This document shows positions 1-9,110 of a stretch of DNA of 64,000 bases, in pieces. The notes beneath the pieces are model-generated. The model made no database searches, was not told where the DNA came from, and saw only the letters and a program-made list of their open reading frames with translations. Each line of letters starts with the position of its first letter. The first letter of the stretch is position 1. The translations under genes were made by a program, and so were the position numbers. Origin of the DNA: UBA4582 sp964228885 (GTDB taxonomy: Bacteria > Pseudomonadota > Gammaproteobacteria > Pseudomonadales > Azotimanducaceae); assembly GCA_964228885.1 (NCBI GenBank), contig CAXRCG010000064.1, forward strand, positions 1-64,000, given 5' to 3'.

Positions 1-126
1 AACCCCTCCAAAAGGAGGCGCTAGATTCTGCCTTCGCAGCTAAACGAAGTCAAACAAAATTTAGTGTCAAGAAACCCGCGTTCACAAATTCCTTTGCAAA
101 CTCGGTCTTTTCTGCTTTTAATGCTC

Positions 127-202
127 TGGTGCCGCCACCAAGAGTCGAACTCGGGACCTACTGATTACAAATCAGTTGCTCTACCAACTGAGCTATAGCG
201 GC
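127..202 (-). tRNA. tRNA-Thr (anticodon UGU)
   Basis: The minus strand folds as a 76-nt cloverleaf. The acceptor arm starts GCCGCTA and pairs with TGGCGGC, the anticodon stem ACTGA/TCAGT closes a TTTGTAA loop giving anticodon TGT, and the T arm reads GAGTTCGACTC. The CCA end is encoded (127-129). It is preceded by a good promoter at 280-308. In many gammaproteobacteria a tRNA-Thr beside birA opens a Thr/Tyr/Gly tRNA cluster leading to tuf; the rest would lie outside the window. Confidence 0.97.
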
Positions 203-279
203 ATGCTCTATAGAGAAGCCTTCATCTTTCTTCGTGACGACAAAATGATGAACACGACCAGACCAAAATCAGGATGCGG

Positions 280-308
280 ATTGTATGCGAAGAGTCCCGT
301 GCTATCAA
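280..308 (-). promoter_or_regulatory. sigma-70 promoter of tRNA-Thr
   Basis: Reading the minus strand, TTGATA (303-308) is followed after 17 bases by TACAAT (280-285), then a GC-containing discriminator. The predicted start is near 273, about 70 nt before the mature tRNA-Thr. Box match and spacing are near ideal and no other gene needs this promoter. Confidence 0.7.
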
Positions 309-346
309 ACATCTTCATGCCTTTTAGCATGAAAAATTTCATTTTT

Positions 347-1078
347 TTATGCATTTGTATCAATTTGATCGGAATTAGGACAAGGCACCTCTTTTTGCTC
401 AATTTCAGGGTACTCAATTCGCAGGCTTTGCCAGACTTCCGCAGGCAGAGGTAAATAATTTTGGCCAGTATCAAAAATCCAGAACTCCCGCACTATGCGT
501 GGAATTTCTACCATAACGGAGTCGTATCCATCTAATTCGAGCTTCTCTTTAGCGATGGTTGCCAAAGCATCATTTGAAAAGACCCCTAATGAAATGCCCA
601 AGGCATCCCTGCCCCGCGTCATAACATAGCTATTAATGTTTTGAGACTTGAGTTCACGCAGTTTTCGAAACGCATCCTGAAGCGTTCTCGCAGGCGGTAT
701 CATTAATCTGTAGTCGCTACGCCCAACTAGCTGGTCAACGGCCATTAATTGGACTTCCAGGTTAATCGCTATCAGTTGTTCTACAGCTGCTTGACCGGCG
801 AACAAATCGCTAAAAGGACCAACCCCGATACACAGTTCAGTCTCAGCATCGCGACGCGAAAGATGAGGGTTCTTGATAATAAAATCGAGCTCCTGCTCCC
901 TCATTTCTGGGCTCGATTTTTCATTGAGCAGGTAGATTGTTTTAACACTCTCACCAGGGACCTGCTTAACCCTATCGCCGGGCTTCAGTTCCGCGTTCGA
1001 TTGACCCTCATAACCTAGGTAGTGGTAACCAAAATACCCCGTATTGAGTAATAAGAGTGTCCAGAAGATCATCTTCAT
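347..1078 (-). CDS. membrane-anchored SPOR-like protein
   Basis: A protein of 243 residues with one N-terminal membrane segment or signal anchor (about residues 3-20), then a periplasmic region. Residues about 80-195 contain two stretches with the G-x-F-x-(D/N)-x(3)-A pattern of SPOR-like peptidoglycan-binding repeats, for example VGPFSDLFAGQAA and LGVFSNDALA. It overlaps birA by ATGA (1075-1078), so the two are translationally coupled. A comparable small SPOR-type protein follows birA and coaX in Pseudomonas; no coaX lies between them here. The family role is probably envelope- or division-associated, which is inference. Confidence 0.7.
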   Translation of the reverse strand: MKMIFWTLLLLNTGYFGYHYLGYEGQSNAELKPGDRVKQVPGESVKTIYLLNEKSSPEMREQELDFIIKNPHLSRRDAETELCIGVGPFSDLFAGQAAVEQLIAINLEVQLMAVDQLVGRSDYRLMIPPARTLQDAFRKLRELKSQNINSYVMTRGRDALGISLGVFSNDALATIAKEKLELDGYDSVMVEIPRIVREFWIFDTGQNYLPLPAEVWQSLRIEYPEIEQKEVPCPNSDQIDTNA

Positions 1079-2001
1079 ACATTGCTCGCGGCTTTTCTGA
1101 GGCTCACTTCGCCGGAACCGAAAGAGCGGATCTCAGTGCCTAGATCCAGCAACAGGTTACCGCGCTCATCAATGCCACCATTGATACCTACAATTTGCTC
1201 TTCGCCGCGGTGCACAACAACCTCTTCGCCCGAATAACAGTCGTATTTTGGCCACTCGGCTATCTTTTCGGCGACATGCTGGGAACTCAGCCCGTCCATC
1301 CTCATCACCATTCGGTCAATAATCATCGAACATAGCGCGTTACGCCCCAACAACAGCTGATCAGCCACGGCACTCACTGGCTGCTCAATTCCCTCGCGAA
1401 GAACGGGTTCCTTCGAAAGGTTTACTCCAATACCGGCAACAATGTATGCGCTTGATGCCACGAGTTCGAGTTCGATCAAAATCCCTGCGAGCTTGCCCTG
1501 ACCGACGATGATATCGTTGGGCCATTTTATGCCGACATCTTCAAGTCCTGCTTCCCGCAAACAATCCACTAGGTTCATACCAATATACAGACTTAGCGCT
1601 TCCGCCATATCCTGACGTGGAATACACCAACCAAAACTCACATAAATATTGCTTGCAAATGGACTTATCCAAGATCGGCCCCTGCGTCCTTTGCCTGATA
1701 TTTGCTGTTCTGCGACACAGATGCAGCCATTGAAATGCGCATCTTTCTTACGCGTCATAAGCTCAGTATTGGTAGAACCAATTTGCCACTCGACATCAAG
1801 CCGAGTAATCAACTTGCGTGCAGATTCTGAAATCCCGGCGCGCAACGTCGTTTCGTCGAGAAGCTCCAGTGGCGCCACTAACTCAATGTGCTGATTATCA
1901 GCACGAAATGCGATGCCAAGCTGATGCAATGCCGTCTCCAATTCGGCCGTATTTTCAACATCGCTTCCCGCCGCCAATTGCCTTATTAAAGTTTCGATCA
2001 T
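1075..2001 (-). CDS. birA: biotin-[acetyl-CoA-carboxylase] ligase BirA
   Basis: The enzyme makes biotinyl-5'-AMP and biotinylates the biotin carboxyl carrier protein. The catalytic domain is intact: the biotin/ATP loop GKGRRGRSW, the KWPNDI motif and the C-terminal SH3-like domain are visible. The ATG at 2001 was chosen; a TTG 12 nt upstream (2013) is possible, giving 312 instead of 308 residues. The N-terminal winged helix is odd: the part corresponding to the recognition helix of E. coli BirA (the SRAAINKHI stretch) is missing, so it is about a dozen residues short. It is therefore probably a ligase without repressor function. The end overlaps the SPOR gene by ATGA. Confidence 0.93.
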   Translation of the reverse strand: MIETLIRQLAAGSDVENTAELETALHQLGIAFRADNQHIELVAPLELLDETTLRAGISESARKLITRLDVEWQIGSTNTELMTRKKDAHFNGCICVAEQQISGKGRRGRSWISPFASNIYVSFGWCIPRQDMAEALSLYIGMNLVDCLREAGLEDVGIKWPNDIIVGQGKLAGILIELELVASSAYIVAGIGVNLSKEPVLREGIEQPVSAVADQLLLGRNALCSMIIDRMVMRMDGLSSQHVAEKIAEWPKYDCYSGEEVVVHRGEEQIVGINGGIDERGNLLLDLGTEIRSFGSGEVSLRKAASNV

Positions 2002-2166
2002 CACGGTATCCAAATTATGGCCATCACAGGAGCCTTAGCATGGGCCAAAAAAAACCTTTTCCCTGAGAGCCTCGTCATTTTAGCCCGCATTTAGTGTTTT
2101 TGCTTTCCTTTAGATCATCTAACTATAAGACCCCCCCTGCCTTTAGCACTATAAAGTATTTTGTAA

Positions 2167-2192
2167 GTTCAGTATTCAGGAGGAAACTGAAC
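2167..2192 (+). promoter_or_regulatory. hairpin in leader of CBS-domain gene
   Basis: GTTCAGT (2167-2173) and ACTGAAC (2186-2192) form a perfect 7-bp inverted repeat whose 12-nt loop carries AGGAGG. A second Shine-Dalgarno sequence, GGAGGT (2205-2210), sits just before the ATG at 2216. The structure lies in the presumed 5' leader; whether it regulates translation is unknown. Confidence 0.35.
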
Positions 2193-2215
2193 GAATCTGA
2201 CTACGGAGGTGCCTG

Positions 2216-2668
2216 ATGACCAAAGTCCAAGATGTAATCGCGACAAAAGGTAACGAGGTATGGTCTCTCGGACCGGCTCATTCGGTTTATCAAGCTATTG
2301 AGATGATGGCTTTAAAAGGTGTTGGTGCACTAACGATATTATCTGACGAAGGAAAATTGATCGGCATTATTTCAGAGCGAGACTACGCCAGAAAAGTTAT
2401 TCTCCAGGGGAAGTCATCCAAGACGACCCAAGTTGCTGAAATCATGACGCGCGACGTGATTTTTGTTGGACCCGAAAGTAAAGTGGATGAAGCCATGGCA
2501 TTGATGACGATCAAAAGAGTTCGTCACCTACCGGTGCTGCTTGACCAAGAGCTGGTTGGCATGATTTCTGTAGGTGATCTGGTTAAATCAAAGATCGATG
2601 AACAGTCGTTTATGATCGATCAACTCGAAAGATACATTAAAGGTGAGACCGCAGGTATCGCACACTAA
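2216..2668 (+). CDS. CBS-domain pair protein
   Basis: A cytoplasmic protein of 150 residues made almost entirely of two CBS domains (about residues 8-65 and 75-140), which together form a Bateman module. Such modules bind adenosine nucleotides (AMP, ATP, NAD) or SAM. The typical G-(I/V)-ISERDY and VGMISVGDLV strands closing each CBS repeat are present. No enzyme domain is attached, so it probably acts as a stand-alone sensor. The ATG follows GGAGGT at good spacing. It is divergent from birA and monocistronic. Stand-alone proteins of this type are common in proteobacteria with no assigned partner. Confidence 0.88.
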   Translation: MTKVQDVIATKGNEVWSLGPAHSVYQAIEMMALKGVGALTILSDEGKLIGIISERDYARKVILQGKSSKTTQVAEIMTRDVIFVGPESKVDEAMALMTIKRVRHLPVLLDQELVGMISVGDLVKSKIDEQSFMIDQLERYIKGETAGIAH

Positions 2669-2860
2669 CGAGTTTCTGCGCGGATATTCTTCATGTGTTG
2701 ACAGCCCCGGCCACCTGATGAGGCGATTTTCAACCATGATTTAGTGAACGGTGACCGCCAACCATAAGGTTGTATAACAACCATGAGGCCTATGACGAAA
2801 CCTGTTAACGCCGCCGACAATCATCAACGCTCGCAATGCGTCTATTTCGTCGAAACCGAA

Positions 2861-5800
2861 TCAGTTTACAACCGTGGTAAACCCAAAGGGTGCTGCATCA
2901 ACAATTTGACCATCGCTGAATGTCACCGTTAGAGCCGCGCCGGTGAAGTTGTATACAACATAGGAAGTCACTCCGTTATTATCAAATGCCAGCGCAGCGG
3001 GATAGTCAGAAGTCAACGCACCTGTGCCGGTAATCATCTGGCCGAGCGCACTGAAGGTTTGAATCCAGTGATACGTATGCGCTTTGGTTTCTCCTGCTTC
3101 AGGTTCGTAATCCGTCACCGTATTGTAATCGGCAATCGATGCTTCAGCGTCTACCATGGCCCATAGGTTCCACCAAAGATCTCGCCACTGGTCATCAGGC
3201 AGGCCGGACGGTTTGATATTGGATGATTCACTGAGGCCTAGATTGACGTAGTCGATCATGTAATCAGCATACTGGCCCACGTGCAGAATCAGTGCACTAG
3301 ACGGCAAGCCCTGAATACCGAGTATGTGAGCAAAAGCGCCACTGAACCAGGTCGAGAATACCGCGCCGTCGCCCCAGATGATTGAGGTCGTGATGCGGTT
3401 GTAGCCGGCTGGAAAGTTATCTTCGTCCGCTACAGCATTATTGTAACCATCGATGTTGTTCCAATATTGCCAGTACGCTTCGGCGGTTGATGCATGCAGA
3501 TACATGCCTTTGTCGACCAAGTCGTCATTACCCGTGATCAAGCCATACAGAACAATCGCCCCGTACGCATTGGCTGCCTCAGACGTGGACTCATTATTAT
3601 TGCCTCGAACGAAGTTCGCTGGGCCAGACGCCCAGGAAAACCCATTCGCCGGATCAAAGTTCCGAAGATAAGGGAACATAGAATCGTCTGCATCGGCCGC
3701 ATAGTCCCGAATCAGAAGTTCGATCATCGGACCGTACTGATCACTACCACACCAAGCGATATCCATTCGACAGATTTCTGCTGCGGCTCGCACGAAATAG
3801 CCGTAATGAAAATGATGATCGTTAAGTTGCTGATGCGAAGAGAAGGCCTCTTCCATTCCAAGCAGGGTGTTCCATTCGTCGTCGTAGACGAAGTACTTCA
3901 AAACATCAAGATTACCGTCCGTTTCCGCGGTGAACCAATCGGCTAACTCTGCTTTGAGCCAGTCCAGCAGCACCATCGCTTCGACGTCCATACCGATGCT
4001 ATGCGCGATAGCAATGAGTTCAGCGACCTTGGAATAGTTTTTACCGGCCCAGTAGGTATCGGTTCGGTTATTCCATGTTGCTGCGCCCTGATCAACAAAC
4101 TCTTTAACCAAATTTTCAAGGGTTGCCTGATCGAATGTACCACTAAGAGACGGCAATGACGGCAATACCCCTACCGACGCCAGCTGATAATCGAAGCTGC
4201 TTGTCTGACTGAACTTGATCACACCGCGTGCTGATCTCACCTGGTAGGCTGACGTAGTTTGCAAGCCGTTCTTCCAGTGCAGAGGATGCAAGCCAACCAA
4301 TGTTTCAACCAGAGCGCCGGCGGCATCCCGATAGTTGTGACTCACCGTTATCGAGTTGTCTGATCGATCCACGGAATAATCGATGTCAACGGTCGCGACG
4401 ACATCCCTCGCCCGACTTGCAAAAAATGCAGACATGGCATCGGCAGGCACGCCCGCCGTATGCGGCAAGTAGGTCAGTGTCAGCTCATTGGTCGCGTTAA
4501 CTACTGATATTTCATTTCCTCCGATATTACCGAAGGTGGTCGGGCCTTCGCCGGTAACCAGAAAATTGTTGTGCTGGCCGGCGACACTTGTCCAGATCCC
4601 CAAATTATTTGATTGATTGTAGAAGGTACCCTTCTCGCCGCTATCCGTCCTTAGAGTTCGGATGATAAGTTGTCCCTGGTAAGCCTTGACGTAAACATAC
4701 GGCGAGCCATGAACGAACGTCGCTTCCATGACTGGTTGGTCGTTTGCTTGCCACTCAACGGTAACCGATCCGTCGCTATAGTCCTTGAGATATGCCTCCA
4801 TATTGGAGAACGCAGAATTACCAAGTGCAACACCATCAAATACTTCACTGAAGGGATCAGGTATTTGGTACATGAACCCATCACCTGTCGCCCCAAGCCC
4901 AGACGGTATGCCCATTGCACGAAAGCCTCGATCGGTAATACGTGCCGTGATTGGATCCGGCGTAATGTATGCAGCATCATTAGCGTCACCTGTTGTCATC
5001 TCACCCATGAAGGGGATGGAACCCCACCATTTATGAGTCGGCGTTGGGCGATTCGCAGCCGGACCCGTCAGCTGGGGAGATTTCGGCGTCGGTGTACCCG
5101 TCGGAATTCCAGTTGCCGGATTACAACTGTCGATGGCCGGTTCAACCACGCCCGCGTTGTAGATCCAGTTGCCAAAGTCAACAACGCATCGGTAGCTCGC
5201 GGGATTAATGGTGTCGGAGATACTCCCGGCACCGTATGCGGTAATCGCGTAGTTGCTGGTCGGCGGCGGTGTGCTGTCATCGAAGCCAGTGAATCGGACA
5301 TTGTCGATCTGGAAAACTGTGCTGGTGGCATTTGTTGCCCAGATTACAATCCCGGTGTTCACATTCGATATGTCCAGTCCCCCTGCAACCAACGTCGAGA
5401 GCGGTAGCTTCACCGTCTCCCAACCGCCTGTACCTTTGCTGCCCAGTGCCTGCTCACCGGACGAGCAGGGATAGACACAATCAATTTTCATGGTGATGTT
5501 ACTGTCGCCACTGATCACCCTGACGTCAAATTGCACATCGCCCATGGCAAATCCGGAAACATTGAGTGGAACACTGGCGGCAATGAACAGCCCGGCCAAT
5601 TTTCCCGTCGCAGAGTGGGTGACCTCGAGCACGTCACCGCGAGTATCGTCGTCGATGAACCGCCAACTAATGCTGGGGCAACCCGCGCCGCCATCGTTAG
5701 AGCATTCTGAAAATCCGATCGCCTCATCAAAGGCATTGATACCTCGATCCCAGGCCGAATCAACCGACCCACCATCGAGTACCACTAGGTCAGTGGCATC

Positions 5801-6382
5801 ACCGCCCGTCGACGAAGCTACAACCCTGACCGTTCTGGTAACTGTCGCGGTATTGCCGGCCATGTCAGTCGCTGTATATGTCAATTCATAGGAACCGACA
5901 GCAGTCCCCACTGCGCTGCTGGTCGTTACCGCAACGATTCCATCAACGACATCAGTAGCCGAAACCCCCGGATCTGTAAAAGGCGCTCCCTGTTCGTGTT
6001 CAATGGTGTCGGCGCCGACCATTGTCATCACCGGCGATATCGTATCTGCCACAACGACAGTTCGTGTTGCCGTCGCCGAATTGGCGGCCGCATCGGTCGC
6101 CCTGTAGGTCAGGGTATAGGACCCGGCATCACTGCCCACCGCACCGGTCGTTGTAACGGGCACCGAGCCGTCAACCGTGTCGGTCGCCGTCGCGCCGGGA
6201 TCTGTATATGCCGATCCCTGTTCATGATTGACTGTCCGGTCGCCCACTAAAGAGATAACTGGAGGTGCTCGGTCTACAGGATCACTGGGCGTGGCGCTGT
6301 CACTGCCGCCACCACCGCAGCCTGACACTAACGAAAACATCACGGAACACATAATGAGCGTTTGTTTCAGATTGAGCGTCAT
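2861..6382 (-). CDS. secreted GH81 endo-beta-1,3-glucanase lipoprotein
   Basis: Predicted to hydrolyse beta-1,3-glucans such as laminarin outside the cell. The start was set at 6382 because MTLNLKQ begins a lipoprotein signal ending LVSGC followed by a Gly-rich linker; the frame is open upstream to 6472. The mature protein (1173 residues with signal) has two DUF5011/HYR-like Ig-fold repeats (about 60-210, with HEQG-x-(P/A)-(F/Y)-(T)-DPG motifs), a beta-sandwich region (about 225-375) and a GH81 catalytic region to the C-terminus. GH81 hallmarks are HKWWGS near its start, NDHHFHYGYF and NNNESTSEA (about residue 930), the last holding the expected catalytic glutamates. It stands alone, without a SusCD pair or transporter nearby. 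Confidence 0.88.
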   Translation of the reverse strand: MTLNLKQTLIMCSVMFSLVSGCGGGGSDSATPSDPVDRAPPVISLVGDRTVNHEQGSAYTDPGATATDTVDGSVPVTTTGAVGSDAGSYTLTYRATDAAANSATATRTVVVADTISPVMTMVGADTIEHEQGAPFTDPGVSATDVVDGIVAVTTSSAVGTAVGSYELTYTATDMAGNTATVTRTVRVVASSTGGDATDLVVLDGGSVDSAWDRGINAFDEAIGFSECSNDGGAGCPSISWRFIDDDTRGDVLEVTHSATGKLAGLFIAASVPLNVSGFAMGDVQFDVRVISGDSNITMKIDCVYPCSSGEQALGSKGTGGWETVKLPLSTLVAGGLDISNVNTGIVIWATNATSTVFQIDNVRFTGFDDSTPPPTSNYAITAYGAGSISDTINPASYRCVVDFGNWIYNAGVVEPAIDSCNPATGIPTGTPTPKSPQLTGPAANRPTPTHKWWGSIPFMGEMTTGDANDAAYITPDPITARITDRGFRAMGIPSGLGATGDGFMYQIPDPFSEVFDGVALGNSAFSNMEAYLKDYSDGSVTVEWQANDQPVMEATFVHGSPYVYVKAYQGQLIIRTLRTDSGEKGTFYNQSNNLGIWTSVAGQHNNFLVTGEGPTTFGNIGGNEISVVNATNELTLTYLPHTAGVPADAMSAFFASRARDVVATVDIDYSVDRSDNSITVSHNYRDAAGALVETLVGLHPLHWKNGLQTTSAYQVRSARGVIKFSQTSSFDYQLASVGVLPSLPSLSGTFDQATLENLVKEFVDQGAATWNNRTDTYWAGKNYSKVAELIAIAHSIGMDVEAMVLLDWLKAELADWFTAETDGNLDVLKYFVYDDEWNTLLGMEEAFSSHQQLNDHHFHYGYFVRAAAEICRMDIAWCGSDQYGPMIELLIRDYAADADDSMFPYLRNFDPANGFSWASGPANFVRGNNNESTSEAANAYGAIVLYGLITGNDDLVDKGMYLHASTAEAYWQYWNNIDGYNNAVADEDNFPAGYNRITTSIIWGDGAVFSTWFSGAFAHILGIQGLPSSALILHVGQYADYMIDYVNLGLSESSNIKPSGLPDDQWRDLWWNLWAMVDAEASIADYNTVTDYEPEAGETKAHTYHWIQTFSALGQMITGTGALTSDYPAALAFDNNGVTSYVVYNFTGAALTVTFSDGQIVDAAPFGFTTVVN

Positions 6383-6814
6383 ATTTAAGCCCGTTAGCGA
6401 AGGAGTGAAACGGCGGGAAATATCAACCGAGATAGCGTATCTCATGCACCGTCGATCGGCATATTGCATCACAATATGACAACGCTGTCAATTATGGCGT
6501 GCTCAAACGCGCAAATTAGAAACCTACAGTAACACGTATGGCTGCTTATCCTAACCGGCCTAGTAGGTCGTGCTAGCCAGCTTCTTGAACTACCGCCGAG
6601 TGCCAATCACCGCGACAATATTGTTGCAGGCGGCTGCGATAGCATCACCGTGTTTTTTTGTTGTTTGCGTATTTTGATGGGCATTAGCAGTTATTTCGAG
6701 GGGTTAGGTAGATACTTGTTACGGGTACTAGAAATTAATGCTTAACCTCGGGAGAAGCGACTTAAGTATCAGCGTATTCCCTGCCCTTCCTTATCAGCCA
6801 AACTTCACAACTTT
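6383..6814. other. intergenic region, no gene seen
   Basis: This stretch contains the leaders of the glucanase gene and the 3' side of the solute-binding protein gene, both on the minus strand. Neither strand carries a convincing open frame or an RNA gene that I recognise. Confidence 0.5.
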
Positions 6815-7567
6815 TCAGAGCGGAAACCTGGTTCGTGTGACGAAAGCATTTACGGCGGTTAGCAGGTTTCGACTTCCGTCATGAATAACAAACACTGATT
6901 CTTCCCGTTGCCCGGGGGTAAGATCATGGTGATCGATCAAAATTATATCATCACCATGCGATGGAATAATTTCACCATCCAAAGAATAGTACTCTGCTTC
7001 GGCGATTGCATCGAGGTGTCCATTGCCGAATGCCTGATAAAGCTCCTCGAACGTGTCAGTTGTTCGCACAATAACACCATCTGGCGCACGGCGAATGACG
7101 TCACGCTCTGCCGCCATGCCCGAAACCACACCGATAGTATATCCAACGAAGTCGTTAATGTGTGCGAAACGCTCCTTATCTTCAGGGTTGATCCGAAGCG
7201 CACGTCGCTCGTAAAGGAATGGTTTGGAAAACGTTGCACCAACCGTCGCTCGATCGGAAAAATTCGCCACGTTGGTGGCTACTAGATCAACTTCACCTCG
7301 ACTCGCCAGCAGCCAGGATTCTTTGAAGGGAACAACTCGCCAGGAGATTGCTAGATTATGCTCGGCCGCGAAAAGCGCCACATACCTTCTAATCCAAAGC
7401 TGGGAATCATATTCATTCAGGGGAGTATCAGTCGTCACCGCGACCTTTAGTACGCCCGGCGTTAGCGTCTGTATTTGATGATCTACGGTACACCCACTCG
7501 CAAGGATAAGCGCACAGGCAACAATACTGCCTGTCACCGCGGAGGAAATTGTACGTAAACGGTTCAT
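6815..7567 (-). CDS. family 3 solute-binding lipoprotein
   Basis: A protein of 250 residues with a lipoprotein signal (MNRLRT... ending ILASGC) and the fold signature of bacterial extracellular solute-binding family 3, i.e. amino-acid-type periplasmic receptors and related MltF domains. Visible features are the opening strand GVLKVAVTTDTPLNEYD, the mid region EVDLVATNVANFSDRA, and the hinge segment VGYTIGVVSGMAAE. No ABC permease or lytic transglycosylase domain lies next to it, so it may be a stand-alone receptor or have a sensory role. The ligand cannot be inferred. Confidence 0.72.
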   Translation of the reverse strand: MNRLRTISSAVTGSIVACALILASGCTVDHQIQTLTPGVLKVAVTTDTPLNEYDSQLWIRRYVALFAAEHNLAISWRVVPFKESWLLASRGEVDLVATNVANFSDRATVGATFSKPFLYERRALRINPEDKERFAHINDFVGYTIGVVSGMAAERDVIRRAPDGVIVRTTDTFEELYQAFGNGHLDAIAEAEYYSLDGEIIPSHGDDIILIDHHDLTPGQREESVFVIHDGSRNLLTAVNAFVTRTRFPL

Positions 7568-7829
7568 GCCTCAGCTCTTACAAGTAATTTGGTTCAGATT
7601 CGCTACAAAACTTCCTCTAGCCAGGCGGTGGTCATTTCAGACTGTATTTATTTTCTCACCGGTTAAAAATATCTAGATTGGTTTTAGTACGAAAAGAAAT
7701 CCTTCGTATCGTTTTTACGGATCCCCTTATTAAACTCGTTAAACCGAACATCGCAGGAACAACAATGCGTCACTAAACGTGTAACCTGAGTCATCAAGAT
7801 ACCACGATGATGCTCGCTTTGATTGAAGA

Positions 7830-9110
7830 TCAACCCTTAAAAGATCGCATCACTCTGGTAAAACGACCCGAGTCGAAGGCATTCTCATCGCTTAAAGCAT
7901 CATAGGCTTTTTCTAACCAAGCCGCGTGATTTTGTCTCATACCCGTTGAAGACAACAACATATCGACTGCCATCAGGGCCTGCTCAGCACTGCCGTAATC
8001 AAGCATCTTACTTCTTCCAGATTTCTCGATAATAACTTTGACGAGAGCATCAGCGTGGTTTTTGATTGAGCCATTCGTGATTTCCGCGTCTAACTCATCT
8101 AACCCTTGTTGAAATTGAGAAATCGCTGCATCAATCTTTTGTCCTTTATTCACGACCTTATGCAGATTGGCTAAACTCTGACGCAGTGCTTGCTCGAGGT
8201 TTTGATCCAGGACATTCGCGATAGAAAATAACATCACGAAGTTTGCGTCATTCAAACGCACGCTTCCTGGCGGTAAACTGGATCCGCCAGCGGCCCAACG
8301 CTGATCCGACATAGAGTGATGGCATGCGTGGCAGTCGAACAAGGCCAACTCTGGGAAAAGACTCGAATTATTAAGCCGATCTTTGATCAAACCTAACGTC
8401 TGTCTTGCCGCTTCTACTTGACCTATCGTCCACAACTCAAGACTAGAGCCTGCCCACTTTTCAGCCCTGTAATCTTCATCTAGGTTGTAGTGCGCCGGTT
8501 GCAACCAACTAAAGGTATCGAGTTCAAATGAAATTCGCGGGTGACCAGCACCCATAATGTTATGATTGGCCATCTTTTCTGATGAGCCCAAATGGCACGA
8601 TAAACAGAGTTTGGCTCTTGCACGCGGATCATCTGATGGATAAAGGCCGTCCTCAATATTAGATGCGTGAGTGGCCGCGTCGTCGACGTGCGTGGAAATG
8701 TAGGTCTCAGCCCCCCCATGACATGCCTCGCAACCGACGCCATCGCTTATCTGGAATCGCTCGCCACGATTCTCAACTGATACATTATCCGCATGGCAAT
8801 CAAGGCACATGTCAGCTTCATGAGCATTGTTCAGGCCCAAATTCTTGGCAATTGATTTTGACTGATCTGTCAAAAGGGTATTGTAAGCGGCTCGATGTCG
8901 ATCGCGCCGACTCCAGATGACATACTCATTTTGACTTACCGCAGTCGCCTCTCGAGCGCGCACAGAACCATGGCAAACACCCGAGGCACATGTCGCTACT
9001 CCAAGATGATCTTGTGGCGCATATTGCGGCAATTGTTCTGCTTCAACTCCCCTTATCCAAGAGAGACAAACAACACTTAAACACAGTAAGTAAGTTCGGA
9101 TTCTGATCAT
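7830..9110 (-). CDS. pentaheme c-type cytochrome, c554-like
   Basis: A protein of 426 residues with a Sec signal peptide (cleavage near VEA-EQ) and five haem-binding motifs. The first is an expanded CASGVCH (CX4CH, residues 41-47); the others are CLDCH (102), CEACH (127), CLSCH (169) and CHACH (260). The spacing and the GVGCEACHGGAETY stretch resemble the cytochrome c554 family of periplasmic multihaem electron carriers. The C-terminal 150 residues are helical and haem-free. It overlaps the upstream decaheme gene by ATGA (9107-9110), so it is the last gene of the seven-gene redox cluster. It is probably periplasmic; an enzymatic role on a small nitrogen or sulfur compound cannot be excluded. 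Confidence 0.85.
   Translation of the reverse strand: MIRIRTYLLCLSVVCLSWIRGVEAEQLPQYAPQDHLGVATCASGVCHGSVRAREATAVSQNEYVIWSRRDRHRAAYNTLLTDQSKSIAKNLGLNNAHEADMCLDCHADNVSVENRGERFQISDGVGCEACHGGAETYISTHVDDAATHASNIEDGLYPSDDPRARAKLCLSCHLGSSEKMANHNIMGAGHPRISFELDTFSWLQPAHYNLDEDYRAEKWAGSSLELWTIGQVEAARQTLGLIKDRLNNSSLFPELALFDCHACHHSMSDQRWAAGGSSLPPGSVRLNDANFVMLFSIANVLDQNLEQALRQSLANLHKVVNKGQKIDAAISQFQQGLDELDAEITNGSIKNHADALVKVIIEKSGRSKMLDYGSAEQALMAVDMLLSSTGMRQNHAAWLEKAYDALSDENAFDSGRFTRVMRSFKG

Noticed and set aside
5..18. CCTCC-AAAA-GGAGG hairpin at the left edge
   Set aside because: Five base pairs without a T-run and no gene end in view; too weak to call a terminator.
4670..5407. Antisense open frame of 245 codons in the glucanase gene
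   Set aside because: It is a frame shadow opposite a well supported GH81 gene and encodes Arg/Cys-rich text with no domain.
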